Shown here: in pieces, positions 49,608 through 63,700 of the stretch | Position numbering within the stretch: position 1 is the first letter of the stretch | Layout: every line of letters starts with the position of its first letter | Source: Heterohyrax brucei | Taxonomy: Eukaryota > Chordata > Mammalia > Hyracoidea > Procaviidae | Assembly: GCA_028571685.1 (NCBI GenBank) | Contig: CM053166.1 | Location: 61,900,111 to 61,964,110 of the forward strand | Direction of reading: 5' to 3' | DNA: 64,000 bases | The notes under the pieces: generated by a model | What the model saw: only the letters and a program-made list of their open reading frames with translations | What the model was told of the DNA's origin: nothing | Database searches by the model: none | Program-made: the position numbers and the translations under genes

Positions 49608-51328
49608 TTACAGAGGTTTACACAGAGAATTCCAAGTATAAGTACAAGAAAATAAGAGAGACTTAGAAAACTGGTAAAACCTACATTGTTGATAGAGTTG
49701 GGAGTACTTAGCACAATGAAAACAGCACTTTCGCAGAAAGAAATCTACTTCTCTAAGACCGCGAAACAGTGAAAAGAGAATGTATGAGTTTCTCAAGATT
49801 GGTAACAGATAGAAACAAGAGAAAGTACACAGTGATTCACCTATCTAGAGAAGTTACAGAGGTTTACACAGAGAATTCCAAGTATAAGTACAAGAAAATA
49901 AGAGAGACTTAGAAAAGTGGTAAAACCTACATTGTTGATAGAGTTGGGAGTACTTAGCACAGTGAAAACAGCACTTTGGCAGAATGAAATCTACTTGTCT
50001 AAGACCGCGAAACAGTGAAAAGAGAATGTATGAGTTTCTCAAGATTGGTAACAGATGGAAACCAGAGAAAGTACACAGTGATTCATCCACCTAGAAAAGT
50101 TACAGAGGTTTACACAGAGAATTCCAAGTATAAGTACAAGAAAATAAGAGAGACTTAGAAAACTGGTAAAACCTACATTGTTGATAGAGTTGGGAGTACG
50201 TAGCACTGTGAAAACAGCACATTCGAAGAAGGAAAACGACTTGTCTAAGACCCGGAAACAGTGAACAGAGAATGTATGAGTTTCTCAAGATTGGTAACAG
50301 ATAGAAACAAGAGAAAGTACACAGTGATTCACCTATCTAGAGAAGTTACAGAGGTTTACACAGAGAATTCCAAGTATAAGTACAAGAAAATAAGAGAGAC
50401 TTAGAAAACTGGTAAAACCTACATTGTTGATAGAGTTGGGAGTACTTAGCACTGTGAAAACAGCACTTTGGCAGAATGAAATCTCTTGTCTAAGACCGGG
50501 AAACAGAGAAAAGAGAATGTATGAGTTTCTCAAGATTGGTAACAGATAGAAACAAGAGAAAGTACACAGTGATTCATGTACCTAGAGAAGTTACAGAGGT
50601 TTACAAAGAGAATTCCAAGTATAAGTACAAGAAAATAAGAGAGACTTAGAAAACTGGTAAAACCTACATTGTTGATAGAGTTGGGAGTACTTAGCACTGC
50701 GAAAACAGCACTTTCGCAGAAAGAAATCTACTTCTCTAAGACCGCGAAACAGTGAAAAGAGAATGTATGAGTTTCTCAAGATTGGTAACAGATAGAAACA
50801 AGAGAAAGTACACAGTGATTAAACTACCTAGAGAAGTTACAGAGGTTTACACAGAGAATTCTAAGTATAAGTACAAGAAAATAAGAGAGACTTAGAAAAC
50901 TGGTAAAACCTACATTGTTGATAGAGTTGGGAGTACTTAGCACTGTGAAAACAGCACTTTGGCAGAATGAAATCTACTTGTCTAAGACCGGGAAACAGTG
51001 AACAGAGAATGTATGAGTTTCTCAAGATTGGTAACAGATAGAAACAAGAGAAAGTACACAGTGATTCATGTACCTAGAGAAGTTACAGAGGTTTAGAAAG
51101 AGAATTCCAAGTATAAGTACAAGAAAATAAGAGAGACTTAGAAAACTGGTAAAATCTACATTGTTGATAGAGTTGGGAGTACTTAGCACTGCGAAAACAG
51201 CACTTTCGCAGAAAGAAATCTACTTCTCTAAGACCGCGAAACAGTGAAAAGAGAATGTATGAGTTTCTCAAGATTGGTAAAAGATAGAAACAAGAGAAAG
51301 TACACAGTGATTCAACTACCTAGAGAAG
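49608..51328 (+). repeat. Irregular patch: A G F B' C D C (7 monomers)
   Basis: A short stretch unlike its neighbours. The run A G F B' C D resembles 5332-6805 near the left end: the A has ACCTAC, and this G has TATGAG preceded by G, the older form also seen at 2626 and 5578. B' at 50346 has lost one base near 50484 and has AACAGAGAAAAG in place of AACAGTGAAAAG. D at 50837 has GAATTCTAAG. The D is followed by a C whose start reads GGTTTAGAAAG, a mark shared with 55511. GATTAAACTACC near 50817 recurs only near 11706. Confidence 0.9.
50346..50590 (+). repeat. Class B' monomer, 245 bp (1-bp deletion)
   Basis: GAAATCTCTTGTC near 50479 against GAAATCTACTTGTC elsewhere: one base lost near 50484. 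Confidence 0.95.
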
Positions 51329-54300
51329 TTACAGAGGTTTACACAGAGAATTCCAAGTATAAGTACAAGAAAATAAGAGAGACTTAGAAAACTGGTAAAA
51401 CCTACATTGTTGATAGAGTTGGGAGTACTTAGCACTGTGAAAACAGCACTTTGGCAGAATGAAATCTACTTGTCTAAGACCGGGAAACAGTGAACAGAGA
51501 ATGTATGAGTTTCTCAAGATTGGTAACAGATGGAAACAAGAGAAAGTACACAGTGATTTATCTACCTAGAGAAGTTACAGAGGTTTACACAGAGAATTCC
51601 AAGTATAAGTACAAGAAAATAAGAGAGACTTAGAAAACTGGTAAAACCTACATTGTTGATAGAGTTGGGAATACGTAGCACTGTGAAAACAGCACTTTCG
51701 GAGAAAGAAAAGTACTTGTCTAAGACCAGGAAACAGTGAACAGAGAATGTATGTGTTTCTCAAGATTGGTAACAGATAGAAACAAGAGAAAGTACACAGA
51801 GATTCATCTACCTAGAGAAGTTACAGAGGTTTACACAGAGAATTCCAAGTATAAGTAAAAGAAAATAAGAGAGACTTAGAAAACTGGTAAAACGTACATT
51901 GTTGATAGAGTTGGGAGTACTTAGCAGAATGAAAACAGCACTTTCGCAGAAAGAAATCTACTTCTCTAAGACCGCGAAACAGTGAAAAGAGAATGTATGA
52001 GTTTCTCAAGATTGGTAACAGATAGAAACAAGAGAAAGTACACAGTGATTCACCTATCTAGAGAAGTTACAGAGGTTTACACAGAGAATTCCAAGTATAA
52101 GTACAAGAAAATAAGAGAGACTTAGAAAACTGGTAAAACCTACATTGTTGATAGAGTTGGGAGTACTTAGCACAGTGAAAACAGCACTTTGGCAGAATGA
52201 AATCTACTTGTCTTAGACCGGGAAACAGTGAAAAGAGAATGTATGAGTTTCTCAAGATTGGTAACAGATAGAAACAAGAGAAAGTACACAGTGATTCATG
52301 TACCTAGAGAAGTTACAGAGGTTTACAAAGAGAATTCCAAGTATAAGTACAAGAAAATAAGAGAGACTTAGAAAACTGGTAAAATCTACATTGTTGATAG
52401 AGTTGGGAGTACTTAGCACTGCGAAAACAGCACTTTCGCAGAAAGAAATCTACTTCTCTAAGACCGCGAAACAGTGAAAAGAGAATGTATGAGTTTCTCA
52501 AGATTGGTAAAAGATAGAAACAAGAGAAAGTACACAGTGATTCAACTACCTAGAGAAGTTACAGAGGTTTACACAGAGAATTCCAAGTATAAGTACAAGA
52601 AAATAAGAGAGACTTAGAAAACTGGTAAAACCTACATTGTTGATAGAGTTGGGAGTACTTAGCACTGTGAAAACAGCACTTTGGCAGAATGAAATCTACT
52701 TGTCTAAGACCGGGAAACAGTGAACAGAGAATGTATGAGTTTCTCAAGATTGGTAACAGATGGAAACAAGAGAAAGTACACAGTGATTTATCTACCTAGA
52801 GAAGTTACAGAGGTTTACACAGAGAATTCCAAGTATAAGTACAAGAAAATAAGAGAGACTTAGAAAACTGGTAAAACCTACATTGTTGATAGAGTTGGGA
52901 ATACGTAGCACTGTGAAAACAGCACTTTCGGAGAAAGAAAAGTACTTGTCTAAGACCAGGAAACAGTGAACAGAGAATGTATGTGTTTCTCAAGATTGGT
53001 AACAGATAGAAACAAGAGAAAGTACACAGTGATTCATCTACCTAGAGAAGTTACAGAGGTTTACACAGAGAATTCCAAGTATAAGTAAAAGAAAATAAGA
53101 GAGACTTAGAAAACTGGTAAAACGTACATTGTTGATAGAGTTGGGAGTACTTAGCAGAATGAAAACAGCACTTTCGCAGAAAGAAATCTACTTCTCTAAG
53201 ACCGCGAAACAGTGAAAAGAGAATGTATGAGTTTCTCAAGATTGGTAACAGATAGAAACAAGAGAAAGTACACAGTGATTCACCTATCTAGAGAAGTTAC
53301 AGAGGTTTACACAGAGAATTCCAAGTATAAGTACAAGAAAATAAGAGAGACTTAGAAAACTGGTAAAACCTACATTGTTGATAGAGTTGGGAGTACTTAG
53401 CACAGTGAAAACAGCACTTTGGCAGAATGAAATCTACTTGTCTTAGACCGGGAAACAGTGAAAAGAGAATGTATGAGTTTCTCAAGATTGGTAACAGATA
53501 GAAACAAGAGAAAGTACACAGTGATTCATGTACCTAGAGAAGTTACAGAGGTTTACAAAGAGAATTCCAAGTATAAGTACAAGAAAATAAGAGAGACTTA
53601 GAAAACTGGTAAAATCTACATTGTTGATAGAGTTGGGAGTACTTAGCACTGCGAAAACAGCACTTTCGCAGAAAGAAATCTACTTCTCTAAGACCGCGAA
53701 ACAGTGAAAAGAGAATGTATGAGTTTCTCAAGATTGGTAAAAGATAGAAACAAGAGAAAGTACACAGTGATTCAACTACCTAGAGAAGTTACAGAGGTTT
53801 ACACAGAGAATTCCAAGTATAAGTACAAGAAAATAAGAGAGACTTAGAAAACTGGTAAAACCTACATTGTTGATAGAGTTGGGAGTACTTAGCACTGTGA
53901 AAACAGCACTTTGGAAGAATGAAATCTACTTGTCTAAGACCGGGAAACAGTGAACAGAGAATGTATGAGTTTCTCAAGATTGGTAACAGATGGAAACAAG
54001 AGAAAGTACACAGTGATTTATCTACCTAGAGAAGTTACAGAGGTTTACACAGAGAATTCCAAGTATAAGTACAAGAAAATAAGAGAGACTTAGAAAACTG
54101 GTAAAACCTACATTGTTGATAGAGTTGGGAATACGTAGCACTGTGAAAACAGCACTTTCGCAGAAAGAAAAGAACTTGTCTAAGACCAGGAAACAGTGAA
54201 CAGAGAATGTATGCGTTTCTCAAGATTGGTAACAGATAGAAACAAGAGAAAGTACACAGTGATTCATCTACCTAGAGAAGTTACAGAGGTTTACACAGAG

Positions 54301-55018
54301 AATTCCAAGTATAAGTACAAGAAAATAAGAGAGACTTAGAAAACTGGTAAAACGTACATTGTTGATACAGTTGGGAGTACTTAGCACAATGAAAACAGCA
54401 CTTTTGCAGAAAGAAATCTACTTCTCTAAGACCGCGAAACAGTGAAAAGAGAATGTATGAGTTTCTCAAGATTGGGAACAGATAGAAACAAGAGAAAGTA
54501 CACAGTGATTCATCTACCTAGAGAAGTTACAGAGGTTTACACAGAGAATTCCAAGTATAAGTACAAGAAAATAAGAGAGACTTAGAAAACTGGTAAAACC
54601 TACATTGTTGATAGAGTTGGGAGTACTTAGCACTGTGAAAACAGCACTTTGGCAGAATGAAATCTACTTGTCTAAGACCGGGAAACAGTGAACAGAGAAT
54701 GTATGAGTTTCTCAAGATTGGTAACAGATGGAAACAACAGAAAGTACACAGTGATTTATCTACCTAGAGAAGTTACAGAGGTTTACACAGAGAATTCCAA
54801 GTATAAGTACAAGAAAATAAGAGAGACTTAGAAAACTGGTAAAACCTACATTGTTGATAGAGTTGGGAATACGTAGCACTGTGAAAACAGCACTTTCGCA
54901 GAAAGAAAAGTACTTGTCTAAGACCAGGAAACAGTGAACAGAGAATGTATGCGTTTCTCAAGATTGGTAACAGATAGAAACAAGAGAAAGTACACAGTGA
55001 TTCATCTACCTAGAGAAG
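51329..55018 (+). repeat. Array segment: DE A3B3CDE A3B3CDE A'DE (15 monomers)
   Basis: Return of the 17-monomer type. From about 51,750 to 55,450 the sequence follows 43,387-47,087 at an offset of 8,363 bp, which is 2 x 4,182 minus the one base lost near 50484. The earlier part (51,083-51,820) fits better at an offset of 7,133 bp, since the E at 51575 lacks the GAGGCTTACA of 43212. Private marks include CACAGAGATTC near 51795 and AGAACTTG near 54171. Confidence 0.92.
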
Positions 55019-57723
55019 TTACAGAGGTTTACACAGAGAATTCCAAGTATAAGTACAAGAAAATAAGAGAGACTTAGAAAACTGGTAAAACGTACATTGT
55101 TGATAGAGTTGGGAGTACTTAGCACAATGAAAACAGCACTTTCGCAGAAAGAAATCTACTTCTCTAAGACCGCGAAACAGTGAAAAGAGAATGTATGAGT
55201 TTCTCAAGATTGGTAACAGATAGAAACAAGAGAAAGTACACAGTGATTCACCTATCTAGAGAAGTTACAGAGGTTTACACAGAGAATTCCAAGTATAAGT
55301 ACAAGAAAATAAGAGAGACTTAGAAAACTGGTAAAACCTACATTGTTGATAGAGTTGGGAGTACTTAGCACTGTGAAAATAGCACTTTGGCAGAATGAAA
55401 TCTACTTGTCTTAGACCGGGAAACAGTGAAAAGAGAATGTATGAGTTTCTCAAGATTGGTAACAGATAGAAACAAGAGAAAGTACACAGTGATTCATGTA
55501 CCTAGAGAAGTTACAGAGGTTTAGAAAGAGAATTCCAAGTATAAGTACAAGAAAATAAGAGAGACTTAGAAAACTGGTAAAATCTACATTGTTGATAGAG
55601 TTGGGAGTACTTAGCACTGCGAAAACAGCACTTTCGCAGAAAGAAATCTACTTCTCTAAGACCGCGAAACAGTGAAAAGAGAATGTATGAGTTTCTCAAG
55701 ATTGGTAAAAGATAGAAAGAAGAGAAAGTACACAGTGATTCAACTACCTAGAGAAGTTACAGAGGTTTACACAGAGAATTCCAAGTATAAGTACAAGAAA
55801 ATAAGAGAGACTTAGAAAACTGGTAAAACCTACATTGTTGATAGAGTTGGGAGTACTTAGCACTGTGAAAACAGCACTTTGGCAGAATGAAATCTACTTG
55901 TCTAAGACCGGGAAACAGTGAACAGAGAATGTATGAGTTTCTCAAGATTGGTAACAGATGGAAACAAGAGAAAGTACACAGTGATTTATCTACCTAGAGA
56001 ATTTACAGAGGTTTACACAGAGAATTCCAAGTATAAGTACAAGAAAATAAGAAAGACTTAGAAAACTGGTAAAACCTACATTGTTGATAGAGTTGGGAAT
56101 ACGTAGCACTGTGAAAACAGCACTTTCGGAGAAAGAAAAGTACTTGTCTAAGACCAGGAAACAGTGAACAGAGAATGTATGTGTTTCTCAAGATTGGTAA
56201 CAGATAGAAACAAGAGAAAGTACACAGTGATTCATCTACCTAGAGAAGTTACAAGGTTTACACAGAGAATTCCAAGTATAAGTACAAGAAAATAAGAGAG
56301 ACTTAGAAAACTGGTAAAACGTACATTGTTGATAGAGTTGGGAGTACTTAGCACAATGAAAACAGCACTTTCGCAGAAAGAAATCTACTTCTCTAAGACC
56401 GCGAAACAGTGAAAAGAGAATGTATGAGTTTCTCAAGATTGGTAAAAGATAGAAACAAGAGAAAGTACACAGTGATTCAACTACCTAGAGAAGTTACAGA
56501 GGTTTACACAGAGAATTCCAAGTATAAGTACAAGAAAATAAGAGAGACTTAGAAAACTGGTAAAACCTACATTGTTGATAGAGTTGGGAGTACTTAGCAC
56601 AGTGAAAACAGCACTTTGGCAGAATGAAATCTACTTGTCTAAGACCGCGAAACAGTGAAAAGAGAATCTATGAGTTTCTCAAGATTGGTAACAGATGGAA
56701 ACCAGAGAAAGTACACAGTGATTCATCTACCTAGAAAAGTTACAGAGGTTTACACAGAGAATTCCAAGTATAAGTACAAGAAAATAAGAGAGACTTAGAA
56801 AACTGGTAAAACCTACATTGTTGATAGAGTTGGGAGTACGTAGCACTGTGAAAACAGCACATTCGAAGAAGGAAAACGACTTGTCTAAGACCCGGAAACA
56901 GTGAACAGAGAATGTATGAGTTTCTCAAGATTGGTAACAGATAGAAACAAGAGAAAGTACACAGTGATTCACCTATCTAGAGAAGTTACAGAGGTTTACA
57001 CAGAGAATTCCAAGTATAAGTACAAGAAAATAAGAGAGACTTAGAAAACTGGTAAAACCTACATTGTTGATAGAGTTGGGAGTACTTAGCACTGTGAAAA
57101 CAGCACTTTGGCAGAATGAAATCTACTTGTCTAAGACCGGGAAACAGTGAAAAGAGAATGTATGAGTTTCTCAAGATTGGTAACAGATAGAAACAAGAGA
57201 AAGTACACAGTGATTCATGTACCTAGAGAAGTTACAGAGGTTTACAAAGAGAATTCCAAGTATAAGTACAAGAAAATAAGAGAGACTTAGAAAACTGGTA
57301 AAACCTACATTGTTGATAGAGTTGGGAGTACTTAGCACTGCGAAAACAGCACTTTCGCAGAAAGAAATCTACTTCTCTAAGACCGCGAAACAGTGAAAAG
57401 AGAATGTATGAGTTTCTCAAGATTGGTAAAAGATAGAAACAAGAGAAAGTACACAGTGATTCAACTACCTAGAGAAGTTACAGAGGTTTACACAGAGAAT
57501 TCCAAGTATAAGTACAAGAAAATAAGAGAGACTTAGAAAACTGGTAAAACCTACATTGTTGATAGAGTTGGGAGTACTTAGCACTGTGAAAACAGCACTT
57601 TGGCAGAATGAAATCTACTTGTCTAAGACCGGGAAACAGTGAACAGAGAATGTATGAGTTTCTCAAGATTGGTAACAGATGGAAACAAGAGAAAGTACAC
57701 AGTGATTTATCTACCTAGAGAAG
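55019..57723 (+). repeat. Array segment: ABCDE AGFB'CD (11 monomers)
   Basis: A full pentamer followed by a heptamer-type unit lacking its E. The A at 56249 has lost one base near 56253 (TTACAAGG in place of TTACAGAGG), so the segment is 2,705 bp. G at 56495 has the later form AATCTATG. C at 55511 shares GGTTTAGAAAG with 51083. E at 56003 begins AATTTACAG, a private change. Confidence 0.91.
56249..56494 (+). repeat. Class A monomer with 1-bp deletion at its start
   Basis: TTACAAGGTTT at 56249 against TTACAGAGGTTT elsewhere: one base of AGAG lost near 56253. The copy is 245 bp if its right neighbour is taken to start at 56494. Confidence 0.92.
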
Positions 57724-60700
57724 TTACAGAGGTTTACACAGAGAATTCCAAGTATAAGTACAAGAAAATAAGAGAGACTTAGAAAACTGGTAAAATCTAC
57801 ATTGTTGATAGAGTTGGGAGTACTTAGCACTGCGAAAACAGCACTTTCGCAGAAAGAAATCTACTTCTCTAAGACCGCGAAACAGTGAAAAGAGAATGTA
57901 TGAGTTTCTCAAGATTGGTAAAAGATAGAAACAAGAGAAAGTACACAGTGATTCAACTACCTAGAGAAGTTACAGAGGTTTACACAGAGAATTCCAAGTA
58001 TAAGTACAAGAAAATAAGAGAGACTTAGAAAACTGGTAAAACCTACATTGTTGATAGAGTTGGGAGTACTTAGCACTGTGAAAACAGCACTTTGGCAGAA
58101 TGAAATCTACTTGTCTAAGACCGGGAAACAGTGAACAGAGAATGTATGAGTTTCTCAAGATTGGTAACAGATGGAAACAAGAGAAAGTACACAGTGATTT
58201 ATCTACCTAGAGAAGTTACAGAGGTTTACACAGAGAATTCCAAGTATAAGTACAAGAAAATAAGAAAGACTTAGAAAACTGGTAAAACCTACATTGTTGA
58301 TAGAGTTGGGAATACGTAGCACTGTGAAAACAGCACTTTCGGAGAAAGAAAAGTACTTGTCTAAGACCAGGAAACAGTGAACAGAGAATGTATGTGTTTC
58401 TCAAGATTGGTAACAGATAGAAACAAGAGAAAGTACACAGTGATTCATCTACCTAGAGAAGTTACAGAGGTTTACACAGAGAATTCCAAGTATAAGTACA
58501 AGAAAATAAGAGAGACTTAGAAAACTGGTAAAACGTACATTGTTGATAGAGTTGGGAGTACTTAGCACAATGAAAACAGCACTTTCGCAGAAAGAAATCT
58601 ACTTCTCTAAGACCGCGAAACAGTGAAAAGAGAATGTATGAGTTTCTCAAGATTGGTAAAAGATAGAAACAAGAGAAAGTACACAGTGATTCAACTACCT
58701 AGAGAAGTTACAGAGGTTTACACAGAGAATTCCAAGTATAAGTACAAGAAAATAAGAGAGACTTAGAAAACTGGTAAAACCTACATTGTTGATAGAGTTG
58801 GGAGTACTTAGCACAGTGAAAACAGCACTTTGGCAGAATGAAATCTACTTGTCTAAGACCGCGAAACAGTGAAAAGAGAATCTATGAGTTTCTGAAGATT
58901 GGTAACAGATGGAAACCAGAGAAAGTACACAGTGATTCATCTACCTAGAAAAGTTACAGAGGTTTACACAGAGAATTCCAAGTATAAGTACAAGAAAATA
59001 AGAGAGACTTAGAAAACTGGTAAAACCTACATTGTTGATAGAGTTGGGAGTACGTAGCACTGTGAAAACAGCACATTCGAAGAAGGAAAACGACTTGTCT
59101 AAGACCCGGAAACAGTGAACAGAGAATGTATGAGTTTCTCAAGATTGGTAACAGATAGAAACAAGAGAAAGTACACAGTGATTCACCTATCTAGAGAAGT
59201 TACAGAGGTTAACACAGAGAATTCCAAGTATAAGTACAAGAAAATAAGAGAGACTTAGAAAACTGGTAAAACCTACATTGTTGATAGAGTTGGGAGTACT
59301 TAGCACTGTGAAAACAGCACTTTGGCAGAATGAAATCTACTTGTCTAAGACCGGGAAACAGTGAAAAGAGAATGTATGAGTTTCTCAAGATTGGTAACAG
59401 ATAGAAACAAGAGAAAGTACACAGTGATTCATGTACCTAGAGAAGTTACAGAGGTTTACAAAGAGAATTCCAAGTATAAGTACAAGAAAATAAGAGAGAC
59501 TTAGAAAACTGGTAAAACCTACATTGTTGATAGAGTTGGGCGTACTTAGCACTGCGAAAACAGCACTTTCGCAGAAAGAAATCTACTTCTCTAAGACCGC
59601 GAAACAGTGAAAAGAGAATGTATGAGTTTCTCAAGATTGGTAAAAGATAGAAACAAGAGAAAGTACACAGTGATTCAACTACCTAGAGAAGTTACAGAGG
59701 TTAACACAGAGAATTCCAAGTATAAGTACAAGAAAATAAGAGAGACTTAGAAAACTGGTAAAACCTACATTGTTGATAGAGTTGGGAGTACTTAGCACTG
59801 TGAAAACAGCACTTTGGCAGAATGAAATCTACTTGTCTAAGACCGGGAAACAGTGAACAGAGAATGTATGAGTTTCTCAACATTGGTAACAGATGGAAAC
59901 AAGAGAAAGTACACAGTGATTTATCTACCTAGAGAAGTTACAGAGGTTTACACAGAGAATTCCAAGTATAAGTACAAGAAAATAAGAGAGACTTAGAAAA
60001 CTGGTAAAACCTACATTGTTGATAGAGTTGGGAATACGTAGCACTGTGAAAACAGCACTTTCGGAGAAAGAAAAGTACTTGTCTAAGACCAGGAAACAGT
60101 GAACAGAGAATGTATGCGTTTCTCAAGATTGGTAACAGATAGAAACAAGAGAAAGTACACAGTGATTCATCTACCTAGAGAAGTTACAGAGGTTTACACA
60201 GAGAATTCCAAGTATAAGTACAAGAAAATAAGAGAGACTTAGAAAACTGGTAAAACGTACATTGTTGATAGAGTTGGGAGTACTTAGCACAATGAAAACA
60301 GCACTTTCGCAGAAAGAAATCTACTTCTCTAAGACCGCGAAACAGTGAAAAGAGAATGTATGAGTTTCTCAAGATTGGTAACAGATAGAAACAAGAGAAA
60401 GTACACAGTGATTCACCTATCTAGAGAAGTTACAGAGGTTTACACAGAGAATTCCAAGTATAAGTACAAGAAAATAAGAGAGACTTAGAAAACTGGTAAA
60501 ACCTACATTGTTGATAGAGTTGGGAGTACTTAGCACTGTGAAAACAGCACTTTGGCAGAATGAAATCTACTTGTCTTAGACCGGGAAACAGTGAAAAGAG
60601 AATGTATGAGTTTCTCAAGATTGGTAACAGATAGAAACAAGAGAAAGTACACAGTGATTCATGTACCTAGAGAAGTTACAGAGGTTTACAAAGAGAATTC

Positions 60701-63700
60701 CAAGTATAAGTACAAGAAAATAAGAGAGACTTAGAAAACTGGTAAAATCTACATTGTTGGTAGAGTTGGGAGTACTTAGCACTGCGAAAACAGCACTTTC
60801 GCAGAAAGAAATCTACTTCTCTAAGACCGCGAAACAGTGAAAAGAGAATGTATGAGTTTCTCAAGATTGGTAAAAGATAGAAACAAGAGAAAGTACACAG
60901 TGATTCAACTACCTAGAGAAGTTACAGAGGTTTACACAGAGAATTCCAAGTATAAGTACAAGAAAATAAGAGAGACTTAGAAAACTGGTAAAACCTACAT
61001 TGTTGATAGAGTTGGGAGTACTTAGCACTGTGAAAACAGCACTTTGGCAGAATGAAATCTACTTGTCTAAGACCGGGAAACAGTGAACAGAGAATGTATG
61101 AGTTTCTCAAGATTGGTAACAGATGGAAACAAGAGAAAGTACACAGTGATTTATCTACCTAGAGAAGTTACAGAGGTTTACACAGAGAATTCCAAGTATA
61201 AGTACAAGAAAATAAGAGAGACTTAGAAAACTGGTAAAACCTACATTGTTGATAGAGTTGGGAATACGTAGCACTGTGAAAACAGCACTTTCGCAGAAAG
61301 AAAAGTACTTGTCTAAGACCAGGAAACAGTGAACAGAGAATGTATGCGTTTCTCAAGATTGGTAACAGATAGAAACAAGAGAAAGTACACAGTGATTCAT
61401 CTACCTAGAGAAGTTACAGAGGTTTACACAGAGAATTCCAAGTATAAGTACAAGAAAATAAGAGAGACTTAGAAAACTGGTAAAACGTACATTGTTGATA
61501 GAGTTGGGAGTACTTAGCACAATGAAAACAGCACTTTCGCAGAAAGAAATCTACTTCTCTAAGACCGCGAAACAGTGAAAAGAGAATGTATGAGTTTCTC
61601 AAGATTGGTAACAGATAGAAACAAGAGAAAGTACACAGTGATTCACCTATCTAGAGAAGTTACAGAGGTTTACACAGAGAATTCCAAGTATAAGTACAAG
61701 AAAATAAGAGAGACTTAGAAAACTGGTAAAACCTACATTGTTGATAGAGTTGGGAGTACTTAGCACTGTGAAAACAGCACTTTGGAAGAATGAAATCTAC
61801 TTGTCTTAGACCGGGAAACAGTGAAAAGAGAATGTATGAGTTTCTCAAGATTGGTAACAGATAGAAACAAGAGAAAGTACACAGTGATTCATGTACCTAG
61901 AGAAGTTACAGAGGTTTACAAAGAGAATTCCAAGTATAAGTACAAGAAAATAAGAGAGACTTAGAAAACTGGTAAAATCTACATTGTTGATAGAGTTGGG
62001 AGTACTTAGCACTGCGAAAACAGCACTTTCGCAGAAAGAAATCTACTTCTCTAAGACCGCGAAACAGTGAAAAGAGAATGTATGAGTTTCTCAAGATTGG
62101 TAAAAGATAGAAAGAAGAGAAAGTACACAGTGATTCAACTACCTAGAGAAGTTACAGAGGTTTACACAGAGAATTCCAAGTATAAGTACAAGAAAATAAG
62201 AGAGACTTAGAAAACTGGTAAAACCTACATTGTTGATAGAGTTGGGAGTACTTAGCACTGTGAAAACAGCACTTTGGCAGAATGAAATCTACTTGTCTAA
62301 GACGGGGAAACAGTGAACAGAGAATGTATGAGTTTCTCAAGATTGGTAACAGATGGAAACAAGAGAAAGTACACAGTGATTTATCTACCTAGAGAAGTTA
62401 CAGAGGTTTACACAGAGAATTCCAAGTATAAGTACAAGAAAATAAGAAAGACTTAGAAAACTGGTAAAACCTACATTGTTGATAGAGTTGGGAATACGTA
62501 GCACTGTGAAAACAGCACTTTCGGAGAAAGAAAAGTACTTGTCTAAGACCAGGAAACAGTGAAGAGAGAATGTATGTGTTTCTCAAGATTGGTAACAGAT
62601 AGAAACAAGAGAAAGTACACAGTGATTCATCTACCTAGAGAAGTTACAGAGGTTTACACAGAGAATTCCAAGTATAAGTACAAGAAAATAAGAGAGACTT
62701 AGAAAACTGGTAAAACGTACATTGTTGATAGAGTTGGGAGTACTTAGCACAATGAAAACAGCACTTTCGCAGAAAGAAATCTACTTCTCTAAGACCGCGA
62801 AACAGTGAAAAGAGAATGTATGAGTTTCTCAAGATTGGTAAAAGATAGAAACAAGAGAAAGTACACAGTGATTCAACTACCTAGAGAAGTTACAGAGGTT
62901 TACACAGAGAATTCCAAGTATAAGTACAAGAAAATAAGAGAGACTTAGAAAACTGGTAAAACCTACATTGTTGATAGAGTTGGGAGTACTTAGCACAGTG
63001 AAAACAGCACTTTGGCAGAATGAAATCTACTTGTCTAAGACCGCGAAACAGTGAAAAGAGAATCTATGAGTTTCTCAAGATTGGTAACAGATGGAAACCA
63101 GAGAAAGTACACAGTGATTCATCTACCTAGAAAAGTTACAGAGGTTTACACAGAGAATTCCAAGTATAAGTACAAGAAAATAAGAGAGACTTAGAAAACT
63201 GGTAAAACCTACATTGTTGATAGAGTTGGGAGTACGTAGCACTGTGAAAACAGCACATTCGAAGAAGGAAAACGACTTGTCTAAGACCCGGAAACAGTGA
63301 ACAGAGAATGTATGAGTTTCTCAAGATTGGTAACAGATAGAAACAAGAGAAAGTACACAGTGATTCACCTATCTAGAGAAGTTACAGAGGTTTACACAGA
63401 GAATTCCAAGTATAAGTACAAGAAAATAAGAGAGACTTAGAAAACTGGTAAAACCTACATTGTTGATAGAGTTGGGAGTACTTAGCACTGCGAAAACAGC
63501 ACTTTCGCAGAAAGAAATCTACTTCTCTAAGACCGCGAAACAGTGAAAAGAGAATGTATGAGTTTCTCAAGATTGGTAAAAGATAGAAACAAGAGAAAGT
63601 ACACAGTGATTCAACTACCTAGAGAAGTTACAGAGGTTAACACAGAGAATTCCAAGTATAAGTACAAGAAAATAAGAGAGACTTAGAAAACTGGTAAAAC

